Below are positions 46,876 through 54,254 of a stretch of 64,000 nucleotides of DNA, one piece after another. The position numbers and the translations under genes are program-made. How positions within the stretch are numbered: the first letter of the stretch is position 1; each line of letters starts with the position of its first letter. A model generated the notes under the pieces. It saw nothing but the letters and a program-made list of their open reading frames with translations. It was not told the origin of the DNA and searched no databases. The stretch comes from an uncultured Mycoplasmatota bacterium (lineage in GTDB: Bacteria > Bacillota_I > Bacilli_A > RF39 > UBA660): contig CAOKET010000005.1 of NCBI GenBank assembly GCA_948467605.1, positions 1-64,000 on the forward strand, given 5' to 3'.

Positions 46876-47406
46876 TCAGTTTCCTTTTAAATTCTTGATG
46901 AATTCTTTTGAATTACTATTTTTTATTTCATAAACAAAATTTAAAGCAGCATTATCTAGTTTTTGTAAAGTAGTATTCTCAATTATATAATCATATGGAT
47001 AATTATCTACATTAGCATCAGAATAATTAGTTTCTATATTTGCAAGACCAGTTCTTTTCACTAACAATGCTTTAGCACCAAAAGCATTTACTGCTCTTTT
47101 TATTTCCTCTGGTTCACGTATATGAATAAATAAAATTTCATCATCAGAATTTTCAAACTGAGTAACCGCAACTCTAATACTATTAAATGCCATATCATTA
47201 TAATCTGTAGTCAACTTCTTTAAATCACTTAAGAATTTGCGATCTTTTTCTGTTTTTTGACCATTCCATCCAATTAATTTTGCAACTTCTTTTACTTTGT
47301 CTACTGAAGAAAAATTCATAACTTTACCATATTTTGAGCAATATTCAACAAAAGTGTCCTTTCCACTTCCACCAGTACCATTAATAATTATTATTTGTTT
47401 GTTCAT
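46876..47406 (-). CDS. P-loop nucleotide kinase-like protein
   Basis: 176 residues. Walker A is GTGGSGKDTF, followed by a helix with EYCSKYGK and a lid-like region with KTEKDRKFLSDLKK. HIREPEEI resembles the segment of deoxynucleoside monophosphate kinases and similar enzymes. The substrate is unknown. It lies opposite to and between two remnants of another ATPase gene, so it may be an insertion. The start follows GGAGGGTAA. Confidence 0.8.
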   Translation of the reverse strand: MNKQIIIINGTGGSGKDTFVEYCSKYGKVMNFSSVDKVKEVAKLIGWNGQKTEKDRKFLSDLKKLTTDYNDMAFNSIRVAVTQFENSDDEILFIHIREPEEIKRAVNAFGAKALLVKRTGLANIETNYSDANVDNYPYDYIIENTTLQKLDNAALNFVYEIKNSNSKEFIKNLKGN

Positions 47407-47445
47407 ATTATCCTTACCCTCCTAACTAATATTATTATACTATAA

Positions 47446-47529
47446 AATCAAAGAACATTAAAGGACGAATTTAGTATCAATCTAGTACATTGGGAAGTAG
47501 TACAACAATACATTAGTCAAAAGAAATAG
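47446..47529 (+). pseudogene. Possible 3' remnant of the truncated ATPase
   Basis: In one frame, RTLKDEFSINLVHW to QQYISQKK reads without a stop up to TAG and has a coding-like composition, but there is no start codon. It is on the same strand as 46650-46838. Low certainty. Confidence 0.25.
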
Positions 47530-47607
47530 TTAGTAATAAACTTAAAAATATAGTTACAGTAATAAAAATAAACGCAATTATTAATTTTCGCGCTTATTTT
47601 ATAAACT

Positions 47608-48804
47608 TTATTGATCATTTTGAGTTAATTGCTTTGAATAACCCCTCTTTTGCATATTATCGATAGTAATTGTAGAAGCTAAATTAATTGCTTTTAACAG
47701 TTCATCATAAATCCACTCTTTTTGTTCTAAAGTTATAGAACTTTTTTCACCACATGTCTTTCCAACAACTCCATGTGTAATATTATATCTAACATCTATT
47801 TCTTGTGGAATATTATCACCGAAATAATTTATATAGATTACCTCGCCTATATCATCCTGTTCTACTCTTGTAGAATAATAATGTAAAACACTCAAATATT
47901 GTTGATTACCTAGTATGTACATTAATTGATAAGAAAAACCATCAGGGCGTCTATAATAACTTACTTCATTTTCTGATGCAATGTCTGTAATATGAATTTG
48001 ACAACAATTTTCTCTTTGCATTCCATTTTCAAAATTATAAACGTCAGAACTAATATTAACTTTTGAAAGATAATTAATCATTTCATCTAAATCTATTTTC
48101 TCATTTATATAAGGATTTACAACTTTATCAAATTTATCAATTGCATTTCTAAATTGTTTTCCAAAAGATGTTTTTCTATCATTTTCTACTGTTCTTAAAA
48201 ATATTTCTGAATTTTTTGAATCAGATTTCATCCACTCATAAGTAGAAATATAAGGATTTACTTTTTTCAAAATTCTTGAGTTAATAGTGGCCATTAGTTC
48301 ATCAAATCTTTTTACTTCTGTTTCTACTAATCCTTGTTTTCTAGCAAAATAATCTTTCATTTCTAACAAAAGAATTACTAGACCTTCCTTTGTATCAATA
48401 TGATAAGTACCAATATATTTATTTTCATTTACCCTACGTGAAAGATTTTTTCTTGCTTTCTTACACTTTTCTAAATATTCTTCATCATTTAAATTTTGCT
48501 CCACATATTCTTGAATATCTTTTTTATATTTATCATCGATACATCGTTCATTAGGATTCCAATCACTACATCCTCCATCAACTCTTATTTCATAAGGGTT
48601 ATTAGGATATTTTTCATATATAATATTTGCCACTTCAAGAGGGATTTTACCCTTTACAACAGTAAAATAACTACCTCCAAAATAAATTGCAATATTTTGC
48701 CAATAATGAACTTCCTCACTAGAGTTATATATTCCAGTAGTAGTTGTTAAAGGATTATTTATTCCAACATTTTTCATTACCTCATTAAATTCTAAACGAT
48801 TCAC
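47608..48804 (-). CDS. Unknown 398-aa protein
   Basis: I do not recognise the family. The start is GTG at 48804 after GAGGTGG. The N-terminal part contains HYWQNIAIYFGGSYF and ends a compact domain near DGGCSDWNPNER. The middle (about 120-240) is Lys-rich and helical. The C-terminal part (YYRRPDGFSYQ, then INYFGDNIPQEIDVRY) appears beta-rich. No catalytic motif is apparent. It is separated from the tRNA cluster by ~200 bases and from the kinase gene by a 200-base gap, so it is probably an accessory gene. Confidence 0.7.
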   Translation of the reverse strand: MNRLEFNEVMKNVGINNPLTTTTGIYNSSEEVHYWQNIAIYFGGSYFTVVKGKIPLEVANIIYEKYPNNPYEIRVDGGCSDWNPNERCIDDKYKKDIQEYVEQNLNDEEYLEKCKKARKNLSRRVNENKYIGTYHIDTKEGLVILLLEMKDYFARKQGLVETEVKRFDELMATINSRILKKVNPYISTYEWMKSDSKNSEIFLRTVENDRKTSFGKQFRNAIDKFDKVVNPYINEKIDLDEMINYLSKVNISSDVYNFENGMQRENCCQIHITDIASENEVSYYRRPDGFSYQLMYILGNQQYLSVLHYYSTRVEQDDIGEVIYINYFGDNIPQEIDVRYNITHGVVGKTCGEKSSITLEQKEWIYDELLKAINLASTITIDNMQKRGYSKQLTQNDQ

Positions 48805-48974
48805 AAACCCACCTCTTTAATTAGTATTCAATATATTATATGGTATAGCATTTGTAAAATTAATTAGAATCTAAAACAATTAATTGTCTTCACACGTTCA
48901 TTGATGTTATCAATATACGTTTTTCTAAATTGGTAAAACAATTTAAGTTCTATAGATATCATAAATTTAGGCAT

Positions 48975-49006
48975 ATTAAAACTCGAAACATAAAAGTTCG
49001 AGTTTG
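48975..49006 (-). terminator. Terminator of the Asp-Phe tRNA pair
   Basis: AAACTCGAA and TTCGAGTTT form the hairpin, directly downstream of tRNA-Phe. Confidence 0.75.
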
Positions 49007-49015
49007 ATATCAATC

Positions 49016-49091
<76 letters not shown>

Positions 49092-49103
49092 AAAAAAAAT
49101 AAA

Positions 49104-49179
49104 TGGCGGTTCCGACGGGACTTGAACCCGCGATCTTCTGCGTGACAGGCAGACGTGATAACCACTACACTACGGAACC
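49104..49179 (-). tRNA. tRNA-Asp (GTC)
   Basis: Acceptor GGTTCCG/CGGAACC, anticodon loop CTGTCAC in a TCTGC/GCAGA stem, encoded CCA. Confidence 0.96.
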
Positions 49180-49255
49180 AAAACCAACGCATAAATAATA
49201 TAACATACTAATACGAAATATGTCAACAAAGATTTTACATTTTTTAAATTTTATA

Positions 49256-49279
49256 TAAAAAAACAGTTTTTAAACTGTA
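49256..49279 (-). terminator. Terminator after tRNA-fMet
   Basis: ACAGTTT-aa-AAACTGT with a following T-run splits the cluster into two transcripts. Confidence 0.75.
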
Positions 49280-49287
49280 ATTATCAA

Positions 49288-49364
<77 letters not shown>

Positions 49365-49421
49365 ATAATTAATATTCTAATATATTATATACAAATATTT
49401 TAGAAATATTACAAAAATAAA

Positions 49422-49514
49422 TGGCGGAGGAAAAGGGATTCGAACCCCTGCGCCGCTCACACGACCTTCCGGTTTTCAAGACCGGTCCCTTCAACCAGAC
49501 TTGGGTATTCCTCC
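49422..49514 (-). tRNA. tRNA-Ser (TGA)
   Basis: Anticodon loop CTTGAAA in a CCGGT/ACCGG stem, long variable arm (93 bases in all), encoded CCA. Confidence 0.96.
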
Positions 49515-49518
49515 AAAA

Positions 49519-49602
49519 TGGTGCGGGTAGAGGGACTTGAACCCCCATGTCTAGGACACTAGATCCTAAGTCTAGCGCGTCTGCCAATTCCGCCATACCC
49601 GC
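49519..49602 (-). tRNA. tRNA-Leu (TAG)
   Basis: Anticodon loop CTTAGGA in a CTAGA/TCTAG stem, a variable arm (84 bases in all), encoded CCA. Confidence 0.96.
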
Positions 49603-49604
49603 GA

Positions 49605-49681
49605 TGGTGGACCCTGTAGGACTCGAACCTACGACCGTCCGGTTATGAGCCGGATGCTCTAACCAACTGAGCTAAGGGTCC
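49605..49681 (-). tRNA. tRNA with CAT anticodon, more likely Ile2 than elongator Met
   Basis: Anticodon loop CTCATAA in a TCCGG/CCGGA stem. The acceptor GGACCCT has C4-G69 and C5-G68 pairs, which TilS favours for lysidine-modified Ile2, and the body resembles the Ile2 type I know from Bacillus. It begins the transcript of Ile2-Leu-Ser-fMet. Elongator Met is the alternative. Confidence 0.85.
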
Positions 49682-49766
49682 ATTGCTTTTATATAATATC
49701 ATATTCCTAATCTTTATGCAATATTATTCTTTTAAATTTTAAAAAAAAATTAAAGAGGAATATATT

Positions 49767-49934
49767 CTAGCAGCCTCTACAAACCACAATCTTATATATT
49801 CCCCTTAAAAATGTTCCTAATTGCTGACCTGAATAGAAAAACATTTCATAAATAACAGTTAATATTACAAATATAATTGGTATTAGTATTATTAACAACA
49901 TCTTTTTTAAAATATTTGATTTATTAACTAACAA
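49767..49934 (-). CDS. Small membrane peptide overlapping the double-glycine peptide gene
   Basis: One hydrophobic helix (LLIILIPIIFVILTVIY), then SGQQLGTFLRGIYK and a Cys-containing end (VVCRGC). The C-terminal GQxLGT motif recurs in the neighbouring double-glycine peptide, so the two are related. The start is uncertain: TTG at 49934 overlaps the previous stop, and ATG at 49901 lacks a ribosome site (44 residues). Immunity or partner peptide is the likely role. Confidence 0.5.
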   Translation of the reverse strand: MLVNKSNILKKMLLIILIPIIFVILTVIYEMFFYSGQQLGTFLRGIYKIVVCRGC

Positions 49935-50089
49935 TAGTTCTTCTTTCTCATTCTATTAATTGATGTTCCAAGAGATTGACCTAATTGATACAAAAATTGT
50001 ACACCTTTTATTATACTACTTAAAACTGTGCCAGAAATACCTGAACCACCACCAACTATTGTTAATAATTCTTCTTTTTCTATATTCAT
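49928..50089 (-). CDS. Double-glycine-leader peptide, class II bacteriocin-like
   Basis: 53 residues after a perfect GGAGG site. The leader MNIEKEELLTIVGG has the pattern of ComC/bacteriocin leaders cut by peptidase-containing (C39) ABC transporters after Gly-Gly. The mature part, roughly GSGISGTVLSSIIKG followed by a YQLGQSLGTS core and ending NYC, is a small amphipathic peptide. It may be an antimicrobial or a signal peptide. No transporter with a C39 domain is in the window, so it would need one elsewhere. A hairpin with a T-run (49741-49806) follows the overlapping second ORF. Confidence 0.8.
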   Translation of the reverse strand: MNIEKEELLTIVGGGSGISGTVLSSIIKGVQFLYQLGQSLGTSINRMRKKNYC

Positions 50090-50174
50090 ACACTACCTCC
50101 TTTAATTACAGCGAAGCGGTCTAACATAACCATACAAACCTTAATGATGTAACAAAGAGAATTGAGGATTGAAT

Positions 50175-50639
50175 ATGAACTGCAAATACTTTAAAAGAAG
50201 AAGAAAAAAAGGAAAAGTATATTACTATTGTAACATACTTAAAAAAGTAATAACATATGAATATTGTAAATGCTGTGGAAAAAAGGAATATAGACAATAC
50301 AAAAGTATTAAACAAAGAACTTATAAACAGGAAAAGAAAGAAAAGAACAGATTTAGTGTATTCACTAAAGATTTAGAACATTGTATTATATGTGGAAAAA
50401 CTCATATTAATAAACACGAAATATTCTTTGGAAGAAATAGAAATAACTCTATAAAACATGGATTTGTTATACCTTTATGTGAAGGGGAACATCACAATCA
50501 AGTTGGTTGTACTGGAATTCATTTTGATACTGAATTATGTTTAGAATGGCAAAAAAAAGCGCAGATGTATTTTGAGAAAAACATTGGCACTCGTGAGGAA
50601 TTTGTTAGTATGTTTGGTACTAACTATTTATCAAAATGA
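50175..50639 (+). CDS. HNH-like phage protein with zinc knuckle
   Basis: 154 residues from ATG 50175 after GAGG. Two Cys pairs near the N-terminus (CKCCGKKEY), then CIICGKTH with a HEIFFGRNR loop, a HHNQVGC core and a helical end. The layout is of DUF968/NinG-like phage recombination proteins with an HNH-type zinc site. It has a basic N-terminal half (RRRKKGK). Presence between tRNAs and the prophage suggests it belongs to a remnant of a phage replication or NinG-type region. Confidence 0.7.
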   Translation: MNCKYFKRRRKKGKVYYYCNILKKVITYEYCKCCGKKEYRQYKSIKQRTYKQEKKEKNRFSVFTKDLEHCIICGKTHINKHEIFFGRNRNNSIKHGFVIPLCEGEHHNQVGCTGIHFDTELCLEWQKKAQMYFEKNIGTREEFVSMFGTNYLSK

Positions 50640-50678
50640 TTAGCATAATTTCTTCATCTTTAATTAATTCATACATAT

Positions 50679-50727
50679 AAAAACACCTCCCAATTAAATT
50701 ATTCTATATAAAGGGGTGTTTTCCTTT
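50679..50727 (+). terminator. Terminator after the HNH-like gene
   Basis: AAACACCTC and a GGGGTGTTT arm form a stem-loop followed by TTTT. An 18-codon minus-strand ORF with a ribosome site (GGAGGTG) overlaps it, but it is too short to call. Confidence 0.6.
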
Positions 50728-50766
50728 TAAATAATCAAATAAATTTATAAAATGTTATTAAAAGCA

Positions 50767-50795
50767 TTGACATATAGTACTATATGTGGTATAAT
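50767..50795 (+). promoter_or_regulatory. Strong promoter with a palindromic operator in its spacer
   Basis: TTGACA (50767-50772) and TATAAT (50790-50795) with 17-base spacing. The spacer holds CATATAGTACTATATG (50771-50786), a perfect 16-base palindrome and a likely repressor site that would block RNA polymerase. Confidence 0.85.
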
Positions 50796-50818
50796 TAATA
50801 CAGAAAGGAGATGAAGAA

Positions 50819-50917
50819 GTGACAATTACATTAAAATTGTTCAAAATGAAAATAACTTTAGAAATTGCTTTCGAACGAAAATCTAAAGTTACAAAAATCA
50901 GAAGAAGTTGGCATTAA
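50819..50917 (+). CDS. 32-aa basic peptide under the palindromic promoter
   Basis: The GTG start follows AAAGGAG. The peptide begins TITLKLFKMKITLE, alternating hydrophobic and basic residues, and ends KVTKIRRSWH. Short peptides of this look occur beside phage/plasmid regulators, but I know no function. It is followed by a hairpin (GAAGTTGGC, GCCACTTC) without a T-run before the next gene. Confidence 0.6.
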   Translation: MTITLKLFKMKITLEIAFERKSKVTKIRRSWH

Positions 50918-50967
50918 GCCACTTCCTATGATTATTATAGTATTAATAATGTAATTTGTCAAATAAT

Positions 50968-51552
50968 ATGGAAAAAGAAGAATTTAATCAAAAAGATTAT
51001 ATAAAGGGGTATAATAAAGAAAATTATTCACAATTTAAAGCATATTTAAAAAAGGAAGAAAAAAAAGAAATTGACGAATATTTAAACCAAAATAATTTAA
51101 GCAAATCGGAATTTATATTACATTCTTATATTAAAGTTATGGAGGAAAATAGAATGAAAATACAAGATTTATACAAAATTAATATTTTAGATAGAAAGGC
51201 AGCATTACTATTAAATAATAATATTGATAATAGTTTTTATGACAACTATATGTTTAAAGACTTAGAATGGTTGTTAGAAAATCAAAATAAAATAGAATCT
51301 GATTTTAATAACAACATAGATAAATTAAAATTTGATATTATACTAAATTCTAATTTAGATGAGAGGATTAATTTAATAATAAATTTAAAAAATGGAACTA
51401 TAGAAGAATTTTCAAATTATATAAATTATATTCCATATCAAAATTTAGATCAAAAGGATAAAAATGATATGATGAGTTTATTTTATGAATTTAGAAAAAT
51501 TAATGATACTCATGAGTTAATTGAGTTTTTTGAAAAATTTAGAAGAAGATAG
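50968..51552 (+). CDS. Ribbon-helix-helix-type DNA-binding protein
   Basis: 194 residues from ATG 50968 (TTG 50956 also possible). No ribosome site precedes either start, so translation may depend on coupling to the peptide upstream. The segment KGYNKENYSQFKAYLKK followed by LSKSEFILHSYIK resembles the RHH/Arc-like N-terminus of phage and plasmid regulators. The C-terminal ~120 residues are helical and unrecognised. It is the best candidate for binding the palindrome in its own promoter, giving a self-controlled two-gene operon. Confidence 0.7.
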   Translation: MEKEEFNQKDYIKGYNKENYSQFKAYLKKEEKKEIDEYLNQNNLSKSEFILHSYIKVMEENRMKIQDLYKINILDRKAALLLNNNIDNSFYDNYMFKDLEWLLENQNKIESDFNNNIDKLKFDIILNSNLDERINLIINLKNGTIEEFSNYINYIPYQNLDQKDKNDMMSLFYEFRKINDTHELIEFFEKFRRR

Positions 51553-51554
51553 AA

Positions 51555-51591
51555 AAAATACCCTAGCGATTACATGCTAAGGTATTTTTTT
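51555..51591 (+). terminator. Terminator of the RHH operon
   Basis: AAATACC-ctagc-gattacat-gctaa-GGTATTT with a long T-run. Confidence 0.8.
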
Positions 51592-51710
51592 AAACTCTTA
51601 TACTTGATATTATCTACTAATACATAATCATCAAATATAATTACTTTTTTACATTTTATTTCAATTTTTTTTATAAATTCCTTTAGCTCTTTTCTATTTA
51701 ACTTTTTCAT
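51570..51710 (-). CDS. Small basic ORF, 46 aa
   Basis: MKKLNRKELKEFIKK then KVIIFDDYVLVDN, with GGGGATTTTGT before the ATG. It is convergent with the RHH operon and its 3' end overlaps the terminator. Unknown; may be a short regulator. Confidence 0.45.
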   Translation of the reverse strand: MKKLNRKELKEFIKKIEIKCKKVIIFDDYVLVDNIKYKSLKKYLSM

Positions 51711-51780
51711 ACAAAATCCCCTTTCTTGATGAGATATAATATATCATTTAATTGCAGAATTTTGTCGTTTTATGAAAACA

Positions 51781-51808
51781 AAAAAAGACTAGTCATTAAG
51801 ACTAGTCC
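51781..51808 (-). terminator. Strong terminator beside the prophage end
   Basis: GACTAGTC-ttaat-GACTAGTC followed by seven Ts on the minus strand. Each arm is itself a palindrome. Confidence 0.75.
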
Positions 51809-51862
51809 CAATTGGAGCGACGTACTCAATATTACGTTTAAATTTTCATTCGACATCCAACT

Positions 51863-51899
51863 GTAGACCTGACAAGACTCGAACGTCTCCGGTGTATAC
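51863..51899 (-). other. tRNA-like 3' fragment, possible prophage attachment site
   Basis: On the minus strand, CACCGGAG is followed by a T-arm-like ACGTTCGAGTC and an acceptor-like end. The 5' half of a tRNA is missing. It lies at the left edge of the prophage, where an integrase that targets a tRNA would leave such a core. The T-stem pairing is imperfect, so this is tentative. Confidence 0.35.
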
Positions 51900-51981
51900 A
51901 TATTATCATATTTTGAGCATAATGTCAATTATATAAATGTATACATTTTATTTATATGCTATTTTCATCATATTATTACTG

Positions 51982-52761
51982 TTAAGGCAACAACAATCTT
52001 ATATTAAGATACTCTAATTGCATATGGATAGGACGTACATTTTGTGAAATCATAGCTCTCCTTGTTTCTCCAGCAACAAAATCTGATGCTTGTATACATT
52101 CATGCGTATGTGATAATACGTATTTTAAATCAACTTCTAGGTCAGAAAATAATATTGGAGAATATTTTATTTGATAATTAAAATTTACATGTCCAATTGT
52201 TAATTCTTTTTTTATGTCTTCTACAAATTGCCTATTTGTGTCTGTTGATGTACCCTGCTGATCTATTCTTATTATAAGTTTCACAGGATTGTTTGGATTA
52301 ATATTACCTTTTTGAATATAAAACTTTAAGATTTCTTTTATGATTCTTCTTTGACAATAGTCTCTAAACCTCCCTCTTTCTTGTTTTGTTTCCATCTTGT
52401 TACTTGTTATTTTTTGGTTGTTTATTATTACTGCATAATTAGTTTGCCTTTTTACTAAATTAAACAGCCATCTCTTATGTTTTGGCGTAATATTTGTATC
52501 TTTAATTTCAGGGCATTTATGATTACAATTTGGCTTAATTTCTTTACTTTTACAATAATAGCATTTTATAGTATCTACTATTTTTTTGTATTCCCTTACA
52601 AACGTATCTCTTTCATCTTTTGAAGCAAAACATACACCACCATAAATGCAAAATTGATCATTTAAATGTAACACGCCTGAATCATCCATATCAATATAAA
52701 TAGTTTGTATCGTATTCGATGTTTTAGTTTCTTCATCTAATTTAATCTGTTCTTCTGTCAT
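51982..52761 (-). CDS. DUF3800 protein in the prophage's terminal position
   Basis: 259 residues. DUF3800 pattern: IYIDMDDSGV at residue 22 (Asp-rich start), FCIYGGVCF, a four-Cys insert (CYYCKSKE to CNHKC) that is unusual for the family and likely binds zinc, LIIRIDQQGT, and HECIQASDFVAGETRRA. The fold is RNase H-like. The gene lies after the late-operon terminator (52835-52866) and has its own start after AAGGAC, typical of an accessory gene carried by a prophage. Roles in phage exclusion have been suggested for some DUF3800 proteins; it is unproven here. Confidence 0.85.
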   Translation of the reverse strand: MTEEQIKLDEETKTSNTIQTIYIDMDDSGVLHLNDQFCIYGGVCFASKDERDTFVREYKKIVDTIKCYYCKSKEIKPNCNHKCPEIKDTNITPKHKRWLFNLVKRQTNYAVIINNQKITSNKMETKQERGRFRDYCQRRIIKEILKFYIQKGNINPNNPVKLIIRIDQQGTSTDTNRQFVEDIKKELTIGHVNFNYQIKYSPILFSDLEVDLKYVLSHTHECIQASDFVAGETRRAMISQNVRPIHMQLEYLNIRLLLP

Positions 52762-52834
52762 AATAGTCCTTCCCAGACGATACTGCTGTCTTATATAAGA
52801 GTATTATATTACAAATATCTAATTTATTCAACAA

Positions 52835-52866
52835 AAAAGGACCTAGACTTTATGTCTAGGTTTTAT
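52835..52866 (-). terminator. Terminator of the phage late operon
   Basis: ACCTAGAC-ataaa-GTCTAGGT followed by TTTTTT. Confidence 0.85.
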
Positions 52867-52867
52867 A

Positions 52868-53581
52868 TTATAAATTAATATGTACAGCTCTACCCATGTT
52901 AGTATTATTTGTGTATGTATATTTGATAATACCCTTTTTAACTAATTCCTTACAATATGCTAGTACTTTAGACTTGTCTACACCTACTACATAGAAATCT
53001 GCTGCATTACCATATAAGTGAGGACTATTTTTAACACTACCTTTTAAACTATCATTGAATGTTTGGCATCGCACTCCACTAGTTATGTTAACAGCTGCAT
53101 TAAAATAATCTCTAATCATTTGTAGAACTTGTACAAGTTTTAAATTTGGTTCGTATGGATAACCTCCACATTTACCACATGGGCATTTAAACTCTTCTCT
53201 TTTAAAGTTCTTAAAATCATCCCAAGACAATGACTTTACTGATTCATTTAACTTAGCTAAGGTTAATGGTCCACAAGAACTATCTACAGTTAATCCATTT
53301 GATTTTTGAAATTGCCTTAAAGCATTTATAGTGTTATTACCAACTAGTCCATCAATTTTACCAGGATTAAAACCTTTACTATTAAGTTTAGTTTGAATAT
53401 CTTTCCAAACCTCAATAGATTTTTGCTCTGTTTTTGGTCCAAAAGAGCCATCTACAGTAAGATTATAAACTTGTTGAAATTTAATTGTTGCTGCTTTGAA
53501 TTTTGGGCCTAGTAAACCATCTATCTTACCAGTGTAATATCCGAGATGTTTAAGTTGAAGTTGTTTTTGCTTATTTGTCAT
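52868..53581 (-). CDS. Phage endolysin: two PG-binding repeats plus M15-type peptidase
   Basis: 237 residues from ATG 53581, eight bases after GGAG. Two peptidoglycan-binding-1 repeats (LGYYTGKIDGLLGPK and GFNPGKIDGLVGNN) are followed by an M15_3 peptidase domain with a Cys-rich lead (CPCGKCGG), the zinc motif SPHLYGNAADF and the last ligand AVHINL. It breaks the stem peptide cross-link to release phage. It overlaps the holin by 11 bases. Confidence 0.93.
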   Translation of the reverse strand: MTNKQKQLQLKHLGYYTGKIDGLLGPKFKAATIKFQQVYNLTVDGSFGPKTEQKSIEVWKDIQTKLNSKGFNPGKIDGLVGNNTINALRQFQKSNGLTVDSSCGPLTLAKLNESVKSLSWDDFKNFKREEFKCPCGKCGGYPYEPNLKLVQVLQMIRDYFNAAVNITSGVRCQTFNDSLKGSVKNSPHLYGNAADFYVVGVDKSKVLAYCKELVKKGIIKYTYTNNTNMGRAVHINL

Positions 53582-54035
53582 TTTCTTCATCTCCTTCTAA
53601 TATTTCAATTTTTGTTTCAGTTGTACTTTTAATTAGTTTAATTAATGGTAATAGAAATTTAGGTAATGGTGTTCCTATATCAACTAGGTTTTCCAAGATT
53701 GATATAATCTCGTTACATATTAACCATACTGCAACAATACAACTAATTATTGTTGGAAAATTAAATGTAAATCCTAAATTCTCTATACTATATAAAATAA
53801 GGACATCAATCATAAAACCTACTACAATAAGTAAATACATAGTTATTTTTTTCTTTATCCCCTCAAAAGATTTATAAGAATTTATCTTCTCACCTCTTTT
53901 AGGGCAAGCCATTAAACCTGTTATATAGTCAATAACATTTGCTGATACTAACAATATTAGAGGTACAGTTAATAACCCAAAAAAGCTAAATAATGCTCCA
54001 AATATTGTTGTTAAAAATATTTTAAATTTATCCAT
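53571..54035 (-). CDS. Phage holin (phi LC3/toxin-secretion type)
   Basis: 154 residues with three or four membrane helices in the first 120 (GALFSFFGLLTVPLILLVS, then VIDYITGLMACP as in Holin_4-type proteins). The basic loop between helices contains KRGEKINSYKSFEG. The end is charged. It forms the membrane hole for the endolysin, directly downstream. Confidence 0.9.
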   Translation of the reverse strand: MDKFKIFLTTIFGALFSFFGLLTVPLILLVSANVIDYITGLMACPKRGEKINSYKSFEGIKKKITMYLLIVVGFMIDVLILYSIENLGFTFNFPTIISCIVAVWLICNEIISILENLVDIGTPLPKFLLPLIKLIKSTTETKIEILEGDEENDK

Positions 54036-54036
54036 T

Positions 54037-54234
54037 TTATTTCACCTCAAAATTTTCTTTAAACTTTCTTATTATCTCTCTTGCTTCTTCTCTCTTGCTC
54101 AATATTTCTGTATAGTCTTCATCTATTTGTTTATTCATAAATTGATATTCAATTATTTTATTTGCAACATAATCAGTAGTTGCTAAATAGTTATAAGCAT
54201 TTATAACTTCTAAACCCATATTTTCTGTGCTCAT
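54037..54234 (-). CDS. Small phage protein, 65 aa
   Basis: Unknown, helical: TENMGLEVINAYNYLAT then a Lys/Glu-rich end. GAGGTGATA precedes the ATG. One base separates its stop from the holin start, and a similar small ORF commonly sits between tail and lysis genes in siphoviruses. Confidence 0.75.
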   Translation of the reverse strand: MSTENMGLEVINAYNYLATTDYVANKIIEYQFMNKQIDEDYTEILSKREEAREIIRKFKENFEVK

Positions 54235-54254
54235 ATTATCACCTCAATTATTTT

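Noticed and set aside
49369-49596. An ORF across the tRNA-Ser and tRNA-Leu genes
   Set aside because: It is read from tRNA sequence; the tRNAs are clear.
50620-50676. An 18-codon minus-strand ORF with a good ribosome site (GGAGGTG)
   Set aside because: It is very short, overlaps the HNH-like gene and the ribosome site is an arm of the terminator.
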